Positions 17,387-26,608 of a DNA stretch of 64,000 nucleotides are shown here, in pieces (position 1 is the stretch's first letter; the number at the start of each line of letters is the position of its first letter). Both the position numbers and the translations under genes were made by a program. The stretch is from CAIVAT01 sp049317265 (GTDB taxonomy: Bacteria; Bacteroidota; Bacteroidia; Bacteroidales; FEN-979). A model generated the notes under the pieces. That model did no database searches, was not told where the DNA came from, and worked only from the letters and a program-made list of their open reading frames with translations. The stretch is taken from the NCBI GenBank assembly GCA_049317265.1, contig JBMOIP010000022.1, positions 11,571 to 75,570 on the forward strand, in the 5' to 3' direction.

Positions 17387-18667
17387 ATGCCTGATAAATT
17401 TCATTTCCAATGCGTCGACTGTAACGCAGAATATGCGGGGGACAAGGTTATTTACCTTTGCCCCGCATGCGATATGCAGAACAAAGCTGGCGAACCACCA
17501 CGGGGTGTGCTGAAAACTGTTTATCCTTATGACAAGATTAGCGGGATGTATAAGTCCGGTGAACTGTTTGATAACCTGGAGCAGGACCGTTTTCTTCCAT
17601 TACTTCCGTTGAGGAGCCTGGAGGCATGGACGGGGCTGAGGGTTGGGGGAACGCCGTTGTACAGGGCGGACAGGCGGGCGGGCGGACGGGCGGACGGGCG
17701 GACAGGCGGACAGGTGTACCTGAAGGATGATTCGCAGAATCCGACTTTTTCCTTCAAGGACAGGGCTTCGGCGCTGGTATCTGCCTGGGCGAAGGAGCAT
17801 GGAATTTCAACATTGGTGGCTGCTTCAACAGGAAATGCGGGATCATCCCTTGCCGGTATTTGCGCTTCACAGGGGCAACGGGCCATGATCGTTGTTCCGG
17901 CGGCAGCGCCGTTGGCTAAACTTACGCAGATCCTGATGTATGGCGCTTTCCTGGTTCCGGTAAAAGGCACCTACGACGATGCCTTTGACCTGAGTGTGCA
18001 GATCTCCGCAAAATATGGCTTCTACAACAGGAATACCGCCTATAATCCACTGACCATCGAAGGGAAGAAAACGGTCTCTTTCGAGATTTTCCGACAACTT
18101 GGCTGCCAGGTTCCCGACAGGATCTTCATCCCGGTAGGTGATGGTGTCATTTACTCCGGTGTTTGCAAGGGATTTGAAGATCTTCTGAACCTTGGAATCA
18201 TAGACCGGATGCCGGTTCTTGTTGCAGTTCAGGCAGTTGGAAGCAGTAACCTGGTCAACAACCTTGACAACAAATCATTTACCGCAGTGCCATCAAAAAC
18301 AATCGCTGATTCCATCTCTGTTGATGTGCCACGTTGTTTCAATATGACGGCTCAGTATATAAAACAGTATCACGGGGAGTTCATCACGGTGACTGATACA
18401 GAGATCCTCGAAGCATCACTGAAGTTATCGGGATCGGCAGGAATATTTTCTGAACCAGCCGCTGTTGCAGCCTATGCGGGCATGTTGAAATACCGCGACC
18501 AGGGATTGCTCCGCGACGGATCAAAAAACGTGGTGCTGCTTACCGGAAGTGGCTTGAAAGACCTTTCGGCGGTTCAGTCGTCCATTTGGATTCCTGGTTC
18601 GATAATACCCAATCTTAATGCTGTTGAACACCTGATGGAAACCGGACATTTCAAGTTAGCCCAATAA
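17387..18667 (+). CDS. Threonine-synthase-like PLP enzyme with N-terminal zinc ribbon and in-frame octamer insert
   Basis: A 426-residue fold-type II PLP enzyme. A zinc-ribbon-like Cys quartet (C9, C12, C25, C28) precedes the catalytic domain. The Schiff-base lysine is K124 in NPTFSFKDRAS; the glycine-rich phosphate loop is ASTGNAGSS, at about 146-154. It resembles archaeal/Bacteroidota threonine synthases, but its position among purine genes leaves room for a threonine dehydratase or diaminopropionate lyase role. The linker between PLYRAD and VYLKDD (residues about 94-109: Arg, Gly, Ala, Asp only) is encoded by six tandem octamers. The alpha/beta hydrolase follows 7 bases downstream. Confidence 0.8.
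   Translation: MPDKFHFQCVDCNAEYAGDKVIYLCPACDMQNKAGEPPRGVLKTVYPYDKISGMYKSGELFDNLEQDRFLPLLPLRSLEAWTGLRVGGTPLYRADRRAGGRADGRTGGQVYLKDDSQNPTFSFKDRASALVSAWAKEHGISTLVAASTGNAGSSLAGICASQGQRAMIVVPAAAPLAKLTQILMYGAFLVPVKGTYDDAFDLSVQISAKYGFYNRNTAYNPLTIEGKKTVSFEIFRQLGCQVPDRIFIPVGDGVIYSGVCKGFEDLLNLGIIDRMPVLVAVQAVGSSNLVNNLDNKSFTAVPSKTIADSISVDVPRCFNMTAQYIKQYHGEFITVTDTEILEASLKLSGSAGIFSEPAAVAAYAGMLKYRDQGLLRDGSKNVVLLTGSGLKDLSAVQSSIWIPGSIIPNLNAVEHLMETGHFKLAQ
17666..17713 (+). repeat. Six tandem GCGGACRG octamers inside the threonine-synthase-like gene
   Basis: Units of GCGGACAG, GCGGGCGG, GCGGACGG, GCGGACGG, GCGGACAG and GCGGACAG fill 48 bases without gaps. Because 48 is divisible by 3 the frame is kept; gain or loss of one unit would shift it. 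The unit resembles the GTGGACAA octamers at 63907-64000. Confidence 0.92.
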
Positions 18668-18674
18668 GGAAAAG

Positions 18675-19703
18675 ATGAGAAAGAAGATCTTCAGGATGAT
18701 TTTTTTCTTTCTGCTGGTTAGCATAGCTGTTTTTTTGCTGCTGGTTTTCTATCCAAGGAGTTATCCTGTGCCTTCCATGCAACCCAGGAAGAGCAACCTC
18801 TTCTGGACATTATCTACGGGATCACGAATAGCTTATACCTTTATTCCTGCCAAAGGAATTAAAACAGCATACCCGGTAATTTACCTGCATGGCGGACCAG
18901 GCGGCTTTATCACCGATGCGACAGTTGATCGGTTTATCCCAGTGGCAGAGCAGGGATTTGACGTCTGCCTTTATGATCAGATCGGCAGCGGACATTCAGA
19001 AAGGCTTGAGAATATCAATGAATATACCGTTAGCCGGCATGTAAGGGATCTCGACGAAATCATTAAAAATATCGGTTCAACAAAAGTGATCCTCATCGGG
19101 CAGTCGTGGGGTGCCATACTTGCCTGTTTGTATGTGGTTGACCATCCCGACAAGGTGGAGAGAATGATCTTTACGTGTCCGGGTCCCATTTATCCAATCA
19201 GAAAGGAGCTTAAGAGTATTGTACCTCCTGATAGCCTGCAAATGAGAAAACCGATTTTTTCAAACAGGCAGGCCAATGAAAAAACAGAAAATTTAAGGAG
19301 TAAGGCGGTGTTCCTCTGGGCAAAGATTTTCGGACGGAAGCTGGCTTCGGATAAGGAGATGGACGACTTCCAAACCTTGCTGTCGAACGAAACGAATAAG
19401 TCTACCGTATGCGACACATCGAAATCCGTTAAGGCAAAAGGTGGCGGGGGATATTACGTGGAAATTATGACGATCAGCGACCTTTTTTCATTGCCTGATC
19501 CAAGGCCCCGGTTGAAAAATTGCCAGATCCCCTTGTTCATCATGAAAGGACAATGTGATAGCCAGTTGTGGGGCTGGACGACTGAGTATCTCGAACTATT
19601 TCCGCACCATAAAATGGTTGTCATTCCCAATGCCGGTCATTCGGTTTCCATTGAACAACCGGCGCTCTACATGAAAACGTTACTGGAATTCCTGAATGAA
19701 TAA
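18675..19703 (+). CDS. Alpha/beta hydrolase, proline-iminopeptidase-like (S33)
   Basis: A 342-residue protein. One N-terminal membrane segment (about 7-25) anchors a periplasm-facing alpha/beta-hydrolase. The oxyanion-hole motif HGGPGG (about 73-78), nucleophile elbow GQSWG (Ser about 142) and late His in NAGHSVS fit the family; the acid is probably the Asp in KGQCDSQLW. It lies between the threonine-synthase-like gene and the molybdenum hydroxylase with short gaps, so it is probably co-transcribed. Its substrate is unknown. A hydrolytic step on an ester, amide or lactone in the island is possible. Confidence 0.8.
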   Translation: MRKKIFRMIFFFLLVSIAVFLLLVFYPRSYPVPSMQPRKSNLFWTLSTGSRIAYTFIPAKGIKTAYPVIYLHGGPGGFITDATVDRFIPVAEQGFDVCLYDQIGSGHSERLENINEYTVSRHVRDLDEIIKNIGSTKVILIGQSWGAILACLYVVDHPDKVERMIFTCPGPIYPIRKELKSIVPPDSLQMRKPIFSNRQANEKTENLRSKAVFLWAKIFGRKLASDKEMDDFQTLLSNETNKSTVCDTSKSVKAKGGGGYYVEIMTISDLFSLPDPRPRLKNCQIPLFIMKGQCDSQLWGWTTEYLELFPHHKMVVIPNAGHSVSIEQPALYMKTLLEFLNE

Positions 19704-19727
19704 AATCTTTCAGCAAAAAAAAATGAT

Positions 19728-22331
19728 ATGATCACATTTCACCTGAATAGCAGTAAGATAATCTACCTGGAAGACGAAAACCGGACTCTTCTTGAATACC
19801 TGCGTGATGAGGCAGGTATTACCTCGGTAAAAGACGGTTGTTCCGGGCAGGCTGCCTGCGGGGCTTGCATGGTGGAAATTGACGGTAAAGCCAGGTTATC
19901 GTGTACCAGGAAGATGAAGTTTCTGGAAGGTGCCCGGGTCGTCACCATGGAGGGTATTCCGGATGAGGTCCGCGATGTGATTGCCAGGGCTTATGTGGAA
20001 AAAGGTGCGGTACAATGCGGATTTTGTACTCCCGGCCTGATCATGCGCACCAAAGTGCTTTTTGCTGAAAACCCTAACCCTGACCGGGAGCAGATCACCA
20101 GGGCGATCAACCTCAACCTGTGCAGGTGCACGGGGTATGTGAAAATCGTGGATGCCATCGAGGCAGCGCTGCAAAACCTGCGGGAACCAAAATCACCTGA
20201 GCAAGTTATACGGCAGAATCCAGCCGGGATCGGCCATCCATTGACCAAATACGAGGCTTACGAAACAGCCATAGGGAAAAGGTTGTTTGTCAACGACATG
20301 AGGGTGGAGGGGATGCTCCACAGCGCTCTTCGGTTCAGCGATCATCCGCGGGCAAGGGTTGTCTCTATCGAAACCACTGAAGCATCCCAAATGGAGGGAG
20401 TTATCAGGGTTTTCACGGCAGCGGATGTCCCGGGTGAACGGTTTACCGGACTGATCATCAGCGATTGGCCATTGATGATTGCCCCCGGGGAAAATACCCG
20501 CTATATCGGCGACGTCATTGCCGGGGTTGTTGCCGTGGATGAGGATACTGCAAGGAAGGCCGCAGCAATGATCCGCATTGAATATGAGGTTCTTGAACCT
20601 GTTACCGATGTTTATCTTGCCATGGAACCGGAATCAGCACAGGTTCATCCCGGCAGATCGAACCTTCTTGAAAAATGTATTGTGCGCAGGGGAGAGCCGG
20701 TGGAGGAGGCGATCGGGAATTCAAAATTCCAGTCATCCGGCCATTATGAGACCCAGCGGATTGAACATGCATTTCTCGAAACAGAGGCGGCATTTGCTCT
20801 TCCCGAGGAAGGTGGAATTCATCTCTACAGCCAGGGACAGGGGATCTATGTGGATCAGCGGCAGGTTGCTTCCCTGCTGGGATTGGACGACGAGCAGGTA
20901 CATGTAACGCTGGTACCCTGTGGCGGAGGATTTGGCGGACGCGAGGATATGACTGTCCAGGGGCATGTTTCGCTGTTTGCTTTCCTGTTGCAGCAACCTG
21001 TGAAATTGCATTTGTCCAGGGAGGAGTCGATCACCATGCATCCAAAGCGTCACCCGGTATGGATGGATATCTCCCTGGGATGTGATGAACATGGAATGCT
21101 TACCGCTCTTAAACTGCGTGCAATCGGGGATTCGGGCGCCTATGCATCCGTGGGCACCAAGGTGATGGAACGCGTGGCTGGCCATGCCGGCGGTGGCTAT
21201 CACCTTCCTTCGGTGGATATTGAATCCCTTACAGTTTATACCAACAACATCCCTTCGGGAGCGATGCGCGGTTTTGGCGCCAACCAGGTTGCCTTCGCCC
21301 TGGAGAGCTGCATCGACGAATTGTGTGAAAAAGGCGGATTCGACCGCTGGAAATTCAGGTATGACAACGCCCTCGACAATGGAAAAATGACCGCGACCGG
21401 GCAGATCCTTGGACAAGGTGTTGGCATTAAAGCCTGCCTCATGGCGTTGAAAGAACACTACTATGCCGCCCGTTATGCCGGCCTGGCTTGCGGAATAAAA
21501 AATTCCGGGGTGGGCAATGGCATGACCGACTTCAGCGATGTGAAAATCAGGTTCCTTGAAAGTGGAAAGGTGCTCATCGAACACGGCTGGACCGAGATGG
21601 GCCAGGGTATACAGAACATGGCTATCCAGACCCTGCACCAGGAGACGGGAATAGATGTCTCACTTATTGATGTGGTGGTCGATACCGACGCCGGTCTTCC
21701 TACTGGCATGACCACTTCGTCCCGGGCGACCGCACTGCTCGGAAACGCCATCATCGATGCATCCGTTGCCATCCGTCAGGACCTCGACCAGTTCACACCC
21801 GGCTGCCTGGATATGGAAGGAAAAGCGTTGAGGCATGCCCTGCTTCAACTTGCCGGAAATACCTATACCGGTAAATATTATTGCGATTGGACGACCAAAC
21901 CCGGAGCAGCTGTGGATAAGATCATTACCCACTATTCGTATGGATATGCAGCCCAGCTAGTTGTGCTGGACGAAAAAGGAGAGATTGACAAAGTCTATGC
22001 TGCTCATGATGCAGGCAGGATCATGAATCCCATGCTCTTTGAAGGCCAGATTGAAGGCGCGGTGCATATGGGGCTTGGCTATGCACTTTCCGAAGATCTG
22101 CCCATGAAAGATGGCAGGCTGATCAGCACAAAGCTGGCGGATTGTGGGGTGCTCAAAGCCCATCAAACACCCGAGATCATTGTCATAGGTGTGGAAGAAG
22201 CCGATCCTGTCGGCCCTTATGGAGCCAAAGGGATCGGGGAGATCGGACTCGTTCCGACAGCCGCCGCCGTGGCCAACGCGTTATGCCAGTTTGATGGCGT
22301 CAGGCGAAAACGGTTGCCAATGAAAAGGTAA
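19728..22331 (+). CDS. XdhD-like molybdenum hydroxylase (2Fe-2S plus Mo-cofactor domains, no FAD domain)
   Basis: The product has 867 residues. The first 2Fe-2S cluster uses C38, C44, C47 and C59. Its first spacing is five residues (CSGQAAC) rather than the usual four. The second uses CGFC (97-100) and CRC (132-134). The molybdopterin domains follow from about 165, with GGGFGGRED, SGAMRGFGANQ, TEMGQG and GAKGIGE carrying the probable catalytic Glu. FAD-binding domain is absent, as in the XdhD/selenium-dependent xanthine dehydrogenase group. No YgfM-like FAD subunit is adjacent, so electrons may go to another flavoprotein such as YgfK. It probably oxidises xanthine or a related purine. Selenium dependence cannot be judged, as no maturation genes are in the window. 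Confidence 0.88.
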   Translation: MITFHLNSSKIIYLEDENRTLLEYLRDEAGITSVKDGCSGQAACGACMVEIDGKARLSCTRKMKFLEGARVVTMEGIPDEVRDVIARAYVEKGAVQCGFCTPGLIMRTKVLFAENPNPDREQITRAINLNLCRCTGYVKIVDAIEAALQNLREPKSPEQVIRQNPAGIGHPLTKYEAYETAIGKRLFVNDMRVEGMLHSALRFSDHPRARVVSIETTEASQMEGVIRVFTAADVPGERFTGLIISDWPLMIAPGENTRYIGDVIAGVVAVDEDTARKAAAMIRIEYEVLEPVTDVYLAMEPESAQVHPGRSNLLEKCIVRRGEPVEEAIGNSKFQSSGHYETQRIEHAFLETEAAFALPEEGGIHLYSQGQGIYVDQRQVASLLGLDDEQVHVTLVPCGGGFGGREDMTVQGHVSLFAFLLQQPVKLHLSREESITMHPKRHPVWMDISLGCDEHGMLTALKLRAIGDSGAYASVGTKVMERVAGHAGGGYHLPSVDIESLTVYTNNIPSGAMRGFGANQVAFALESCIDELCEKGGFDRWKFRYDNALDNGKMTATGQILGQGVGIKACLMALKEHYYAARYAGLACGIKNSGVGNGMTDFSDVKIRFLESGKVLIEHGWTEMGQGIQNMAIQTLHQETGIDVSLIDVVVDTDAGLPTGMTTSSRATALLGNAIIDASVAIRQDLDQFTPGCLDMEGKALRHALLQLAGNTYTGKYYCDWTTKPGAAVDKIITHYSYGYAAQLVVLDEKGEIDKVYAAHDAGRIMNPMLFEGQIEGAVHMGLGYALSEDLPMKDGRLISTKLADCGVLKAHQTPEIIVIGVEEADPVGPYGAKGIGEIGLVPTAAAVANALCQFDGVRRKRLPMKR

Positions 22332-22350
22332 GTGCCAACAAAGAGTGTCT

Positions 22351-22530
22351 CTACTTTGCCGGCTCCCAATAACAATTTTTCGGGGAGGTGATCTTCCCTT
22401 CTGTCTTCAACTTCTTCATTGCCTTATCAACCTCTTTCCTGTCGAGGCCCGATAATTCCACAATTTGTCCTGCACTTACAGGCACGCCAGCCTGTTTGAT
22501 GGCTGCAAAAATTTTTTCGATATTTTCCAT
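22351..22530 (-). CDS. Small winged-helix DNA-binding protein
   Basis: A 59-residue protein starting at MENIEKIFAAIKQAG. Upstream in-frame codons to 22578 lie in AT-rich leader and look non-coding. It reads as a compact winged helix: a recognition-helix segment LSGLDRKEVDKAMKKLKTEG and a C-terminal strand GKITSPKNCYWEPAK. It is convergent with the xdhD-like gene and divergent from ssnA, 173 bases away, so local regulation of the purine island is plausible but unproven. Confidence 0.65.
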   Translation of the reverse strand: MENIEKIFAAIKQAGVPVSAGQIVELSGLDRKEVDKAMKKLKTEGKITSPKNCYWEPAK

Positions 22531-22703
22531 GCGTTGTTTTTTTTTACCAAGAAGGCACCAGGACACAAAGATGCACAAATAATTTTTGATTCAGCAAGGC
22601 GATGTAATTTTCTGAAATGGCATTTCGTCACAGTGCATGTATTGGTCAACTTTGCTACCTTTACCTGTTGAATTGTTAACCGCGAAAAAAACTGACCATC
22701 CTG

Positions 22704-23969
22704 ATGATTTTACTTAAAAACGGAACCTATATAGCCTGGCAGACCCTTGACTTTCACCACACCAATATCCTGGTTGAAGAGGGTGCCGGGGGGATTATTA
22801 AATTCATGGATCCGGGAGCTGTTGAACCTGACAATGCCAGGGTCATTGACTGCACCGGCAGGTTCATCACCAAATCATTTGCCAACGGGCATCACCACGT
22901 GTATTCCGCATTGGCCAGGGGAATGCCGGCACCCGCAAAAAATCCCGGGAATTTTCAGGAGATTTTGCAATACATCTGGTGGAATCTCGACAAAGCCCTC
23001 GACCTGGAGATGATCCGTTCCAGTGCGCTTGTAACGGCCATGGCCTGCGCGAAGAACGGGGTTACCTTTGTGATCGACCATCACGCTTCGCCATTTGCGG
23101 TGGAGAATAGCCTGGAGACCATTGCCCGGGCTTTTGATGAAGTGGGGGTGGCGCATCTGCTTTGCTATGAAATTTCAGACCGTGACGGAATTGACATCGC
23201 TCAGAAAGGATTGACAGAAACGGCTGCTTACCTCTCCAAAAGAGACGGGCTGGTTGGCTTGCACGCCTCATTTACTGTTGGCGATGAAACACTGAAACAA
23301 GCGGTAAAGCTTGCTGAGCAGACAAATTCGGGCATTCATGTTCATGTAGCCGAAGATAGATCCGATGAACAACACTGTGTTGAGCATTACCGTCAGCGGG
23401 TGGTTGAACGACTTTCCCGGGCGGGGGCATTACAATTCCCAAAAACCATCCTTGCCCACTGTCTGCACCTTGATGACCATGAACGAGGCCTCGTTGAAGG
23501 ATCCCCGGCTTGGGTGGTGCAGAACATGGAGAGCAATATGAACAATTCGGTGGGTTACTTTAATTCAAAAGGCCTGGGAAAGCGGATCATGCTTGGAACC
23601 GACGGCATGCACAGCGATATGCTGCGGAGCGCCAAAGCAGCCTTCTTTGCCGGTCACAATTTTGATGACATAGACTACGGGGGAACCTACCAGAGATTCA
23701 GAAATGTTCACCATTATCTCGATTCCAACAATATTGCCGGTGATGGAGATAATAACCTGGTGGTTTTAGATTATGATACGCCAACACCACTGACGGATTC
23801 CAACTTCCTGGGACATTTCCTGTTTGGACTCGAATCAGCGCAAATCAGTCATGTGATCGCAAATGGTAAACTCATCCTGGAAAATGGGAAACTTCTCACA
23901 GTTGATGAAAAACAGGTACTCGAACAGTCCAAAATTCAGGCAAATCGGCTATGGAAAAAAATGAAGTAA
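22704..23969 (+). CDS. ssnA: SsnA-type amidohydrolase
   Basis: A 421-residue member of the metal-dependent amidohydrolase superfamily related to chlorohydrolases and guanine deaminase. Metal-site motifs in order: NGHHHVYSALARG (about 61-73), HVHVAED (about 213-219), AHCLH and GTDGMHSDM. These match the SsnA group. In E. coli and gut anaerobes ssnA belongs to the purine/urate island, where it is thought to hydrolyse a ring-opened or deaminable intermediate. Its last 19 bases overlap hyuA, indicating translational coupling. Confidence 0.9.
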   Translation: MILLKNGTYIAWQTLDFHHTNILVEEGAGGIIKFMDPGAVEPDNARVIDCTGRFITKSFANGHHHVYSALARGMPAPAKNPGNFQEILQYIWWNLDKALDLEMIRSSALVTAMACAKNGVTFVIDHHASPFAVENSLETIARAFDEVGVAHLLCYEISDRDGIDIAQKGLTETAAYLSKRDGLVGLHASFTVGDETLKQAVKLAEQTNSGIHVHVAEDRSDEQHCVEHYRQRVVERLSRAGALQFPKTILAHCLHLDDHERGLVEGSPAWVVQNMESNMNNSVGYFNSKGLGKRIMLGTDGMHSDMLRSAKAAFFAGHNFDDIDYGGTYQRFRNVHHYLDSNNIAGDGDNNLVVLDYDTPTPLTDSNFLGHFLFGLESAQISHVIANGKLILENGKLLTVDEKQVLEQSKIQANRLWKKMK

Positions 23970-25303
23970 GCCGAATCCTGGTCAGGAACGGAACCCTGGT
24001 TGATGCAAGTGATTCTTGCAAAGAAGACCTGCTCATTGAAAACGGAAAAATCTTAACCCGGGGAAAGGTTGACAATGCTATTTCAGGAGATTGTCTCGAA
24101 ATTGATGCATCCGGGAAATATATCATCCCCGGGGGAATTGACCCCCATGTTCACCTTGCCCTTCCGACTCCTGCGGGAAAATCGTGTGATGATTTCAAAT
24201 CTGGAAGTGTAGCTGCATTGGCCGGTGGAACTACCTGTTTCATGGATTTTGTCACACCAAAGCGTGGACAGTCCCTCATGAATGCATTGAAACTTCGCAG
24301 GGCAGAGGCATCTGAAAGCCTTACCGGATGCGGACTTCATATGGGTATCAGTGAATGGAACCCGGCCATAGCGGCAGAGATCATCCCCAGCATGGAAACA
24401 CATGGGATCAGGTCGTTCAAAGCCTACCTGGCCTATAAGGAGTCTATCGGGATCGGGTACGACGATTTATCGGAACTGATGCAGATCGTTGGTCCTGCAG
24501 GCGGACTGGTCATGGTGCATTGTGAAGATGGGGAGATGATCAGCCGGCTGCAAAGAGAGTTGCTGAGTGAAGGAAAAACCCGGCCTTGTTATCATGCCCT
24601 TTCGCATCCTCCGGAGGCAGAGATTATAGCCATCAGAAAGGTTATCGAACTTTCGGCCAGGACAGGCTGCCCTGTTTATATTGTTCACATTTCGACCCGG
24701 CAGGGAGTTGAAATGGTTGCCGCGGCCAAAAGAGATGGGCTCAAAGTGTTTGCCGAGACTTGTCCGCACTATCTCCTGTTCGATGATGGTGTTTATGATC
24801 CCGGGCTGGATGACTGGAAGGTTATGCCCTACGTACTCTCCCCGCCAATCAGGAAAAAAACGGACCAGCAGAGACTATGGCAAGGGTTATCGGATGGAAC
24901 TTTCGATGTGGTGGCTACCGACCATTGCCCGTTTAACCTTCACGGGCAGAAAGACAAGGGAATAAAGAATTTTACCAGGATCCCCAATGGCGCAGGAGGC
25001 ATACGGCACCGGTTGAAATTGCTCTATACGTATGGTGTATTGCCTGGAAAAATTTCCATCAACAAGTTTGTTGCTCTTACTTCAACCCGTCCGGCTGAGA
25101 TCTTCGGTTTGGGACACTGTAAAGGGACACTACTTCCCGGCTATGATGCTGATATCATGATCTGGAATCCCAACCTGAAGGAAATAATTTCAGTGACGGA
25201 TCAGCCACGAACCTGCGACTCAGAAATTTACGAAGGTTTTGCCATCCATGGAGGCCCTGATACGGTAATCCTTTCAGGCAAAATCGTCAATCGTCAATCA
25301 TAA
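23951..25303 (+). CDS. hyuA: Hydantoinase/dihydropyrimidinase-family cyclic amidohydrolase
   Basis: A 450-residue enzyme. First metal motif GGIDPHVHL at about 60-68; probable carbamylated lysine in SFKAYLAYK (about 158); later ligands in IVHIST, FAETCPHYL and Asp in VATDHCPF. These are typical of the D-hydantoinase/dihydropyrimidinase family that opens cyclic ureides. Next to ssnA, ygeW and ygeY it corresponds to HyuA of the purine island. The start at 23951 lies inside ssnA. The C-terminal residues IVNRQS are encoded by AATCGTC heptamers, so the tail has been remodelled by a repeat. Confidence 0.9.
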   Translation: MEKNEVSRILVRNGTLVDASDSCKEDLLIENGKILTRGKVDNAISGDCLEIDASGKYIIPGGIDPHVHLALPTPAGKSCDDFKSGSVAALAGGTTCFMDFVTPKRGQSLMNALKLRRAEASESLTGCGLHMGISEWNPAIAAEIIPSMETHGIRSFKAYLAYKESIGIGYDDLSELMQIVGPAGGLVMVHCEDGEMISRLQRELLSEGKTRPCYHALSHPPEAEIIAIRKVIELSARTGCPVYIVHISTRQGVEMVAAAKRDGLKVFAETCPHYLLFDDGVYDPGLDDWKVMPYVLSPPIRKKTDQQRLWQGLSDGTFDVVATDHCPFNLHGQKDKGIKNFTRIPNGAGGIRHRLKLLYTYGVLPGKISINKFVALTSTRPAEIFGLGHCKGTLLPGYDADIMIWNPNLKEIISVTDQPRTCDSEIYEGFAIHGGPDTVILSGKIVNRQS

Positions 25304-25314
25304 AATCGTCAATC
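25282..25314. repeat. AATCGTC heptamer array across the hyuA stop codon
   Basis: Four or five copies of AATCGTC or AATCATA run from the last six codons of hyuA through its TAA into the 15-base gap before convergent ygeW. The same word family (AATCGTAA/CGTCAATC) recurs at 62540-62660. Confidence 0.65.
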
Positions 25315-25318
25315 AGGA

Positions 25319-26512
25319 TCACGCAATCCTGCTTTTGCTCTTGTGTTCGATCTGCCTGAGCAACCGTGCAGGATCTTTAAAACGGTTGGTAAGCATCATG
25401 GCCGCAATGATATAAGGTTTGTAACCAGCCTGTTTATAAAGAGGAATGCGGTAGCGTTCAAAAACGGTAGCGGCTACTTCTCCCTCCGTGCATGAAACAC
25501 CGGAGATATCTGCCGGGAGGCAATGCATGTACAATGCCTTTCCTTCGTTGGTCAACTTCATTTTATCTTCTGTACACTCCCAGTTCTTATATTTTGCATT
25601 GTTGGCCAGGCACTCTTTTTCCAACCCTTTCAGTCCGTCATGGTCGCTCTTCCTGAGAAGTTCTGTTCTGCGCTGCATCACATGGAATGGCGCCCAACTT
25701 TTAGGATAGACGATGTCGGCACCGGAAAATGCCTCTTCCATGGTGTTGACTACCCTGAAATTTCCACCACTCTCCTTCGCCTGTTTTCCGGCAAGTTCCA
25801 CCACATCGGGGATAAGTCCGTAACCTTCCGGGAAGGCCAAGTCAACCTCCATCCCGAGCCGGGTCATCAAGCCAATGATGCCTTGAGGAACAGATAAGGG
25901 TTTACCATAGCTGGGAGAGTAGGCCCAGGTCATGGCGATCTTTTTGCCCTGTAAATTTTCAAGCGAACCAAAAACCGATTTCAGATGCAATAAATCGGCC
26001 ATCGATTGAGTCGGATGGTCGATGTCGCACTGAAGGTTGATAATACCGGGGCGCTGGGGTAATACGCCATCAGCGAATGCTTCATCGAGTGCGGCACCCA
26101 CTTCGCGCATATAAGCGTTACCGGCACCGAGGAACATGTCGTCGCGGATGCCAATGATGTCGCTGAGGAAGGAGATCATCGCCGAGGTTTCACGGACAGT
26201 TTCACCGTGGGCGATCTGCGATTTGCCTTCGTCGAGATCCTGGACTGCAAGTCCCAGCAGATTAGCGGCGGAGGCAAAAGAGAAGCGCGTACGGGTCGAG
26301 TTATCGCGAAACTGCGAGATGGCAAGTCCTGAATCGAAGCAACGGGAAGAGATGTTCCGGTCGCGGAGCATCTTCAGGTCTTCAGCCACAGTAAGTATTG
26401 TTTCGAGGTCCTCACGGCTCTTTTCCCAGGTGAGGAGGAAGTCTTTGCCGTAGAGCCCGGCAGAGACAGCATCTGGCCCTGTGGCCAGTTCATGGATGGT
26501 TGTGTTGGGCAT
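25319..26512 (-). CDS. ygeW: YgeW-type knotted carbamoyltransferase
   Basis: A 397-residue transcarbamylase-fold enzyme. Carbamoyl-phosphate motif FRDNSTRTRFSF, then DEGKSQIAHGETVRET, LGAGNAYMREVGAALDEA, NLQCDIDHPTQSMADL, TWAYSPSYGKPLSVP and YMHCLPADISGVSC are all present and near-identical to E. coli YgeW. In the purine island the enzyme is thought to act on an ureido intermediate and yield carbamoyl phosphate, a source of ATP. The ATG at 26512 is chosen. An in-frame ATG at 26566 would add 18 residues encoded by a palindromic repeat. It is convergent with hyuA, 15 bases away, and downstream of ygeY on the same strand. Confidence 0.95.
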   Translation of the reverse strand: MPNTTIHELATGPDAVSAGLYGKDFLLTWEKSREDLETILTVAEDLKMLRDRNISSRCFDSGLAISQFRDNSTRTRFSFASAANLLGLAVQDLDEGKSQIAHGETVRETSAMISFLSDIIGIRDDMFLGAGNAYMREVGAALDEAFADGVLPQRPGIINLQCDIDHPTQSMADLLHLKSVFGSLENLQGKKIAMTWAYSPSYGKPLSVPQGIIGLMTRLGMEVDLAFPEGYGLIPDVVELAGKQAKESGGNFRVVNTMEEAFSGADIVYPKSWAPFHVMQRRTELLRKSDHDGLKGLEKECLANNAKYKNWECTEDKMKLTNEGKALYMHCLPADISGVSCTEGEVAATVFERYRIPLYKQAGYKPYIIAAMMLTNRFKDPARLLRQIEHKSKSRIA

Positions 26513-26555
26513 ATTGGGTTGTGTTTTGATTAGAAGGTGGAGACGGGGCACGTTG

Positions 26556-26606
26556 AGACGGGGCATGCCCCGTCTTTACATTGCTGAGACGGGGCATGCC
26601 CCGTCT
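26556..26606. repeat. Two perfect 20-bp palindromes between ygeY and ygeW
   Basis: AGACGGGGCATGCCCCGTCT occurs at 26556-26575 and again at 26587-26606, with a partial half-copy at 26541-26549. The second ends two bases before the ygeY stop. They are REP-like and could fold in the ygeY-ygeW transcript, reducing read-through or protecting the ygeY end. No poly-U tract follows. Confidence 0.85.
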
Positions 26607-26608
26607 CT

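Noticed and set aside
20733..21638. 301-codon open frame antisense to the XdhD-like gene
   Set aside because: The molybdenum hydroxylase motifs on the plus strand are continuous through this stretch; the antisense frame has no recognisable features.
26513..26566. Upstream in-frame start for ygeW
   Set aside because: The extra residues are encoded by the palindromic repeat and its flank and do not match YgeW; the internal ATG gives the normal N-terminus.
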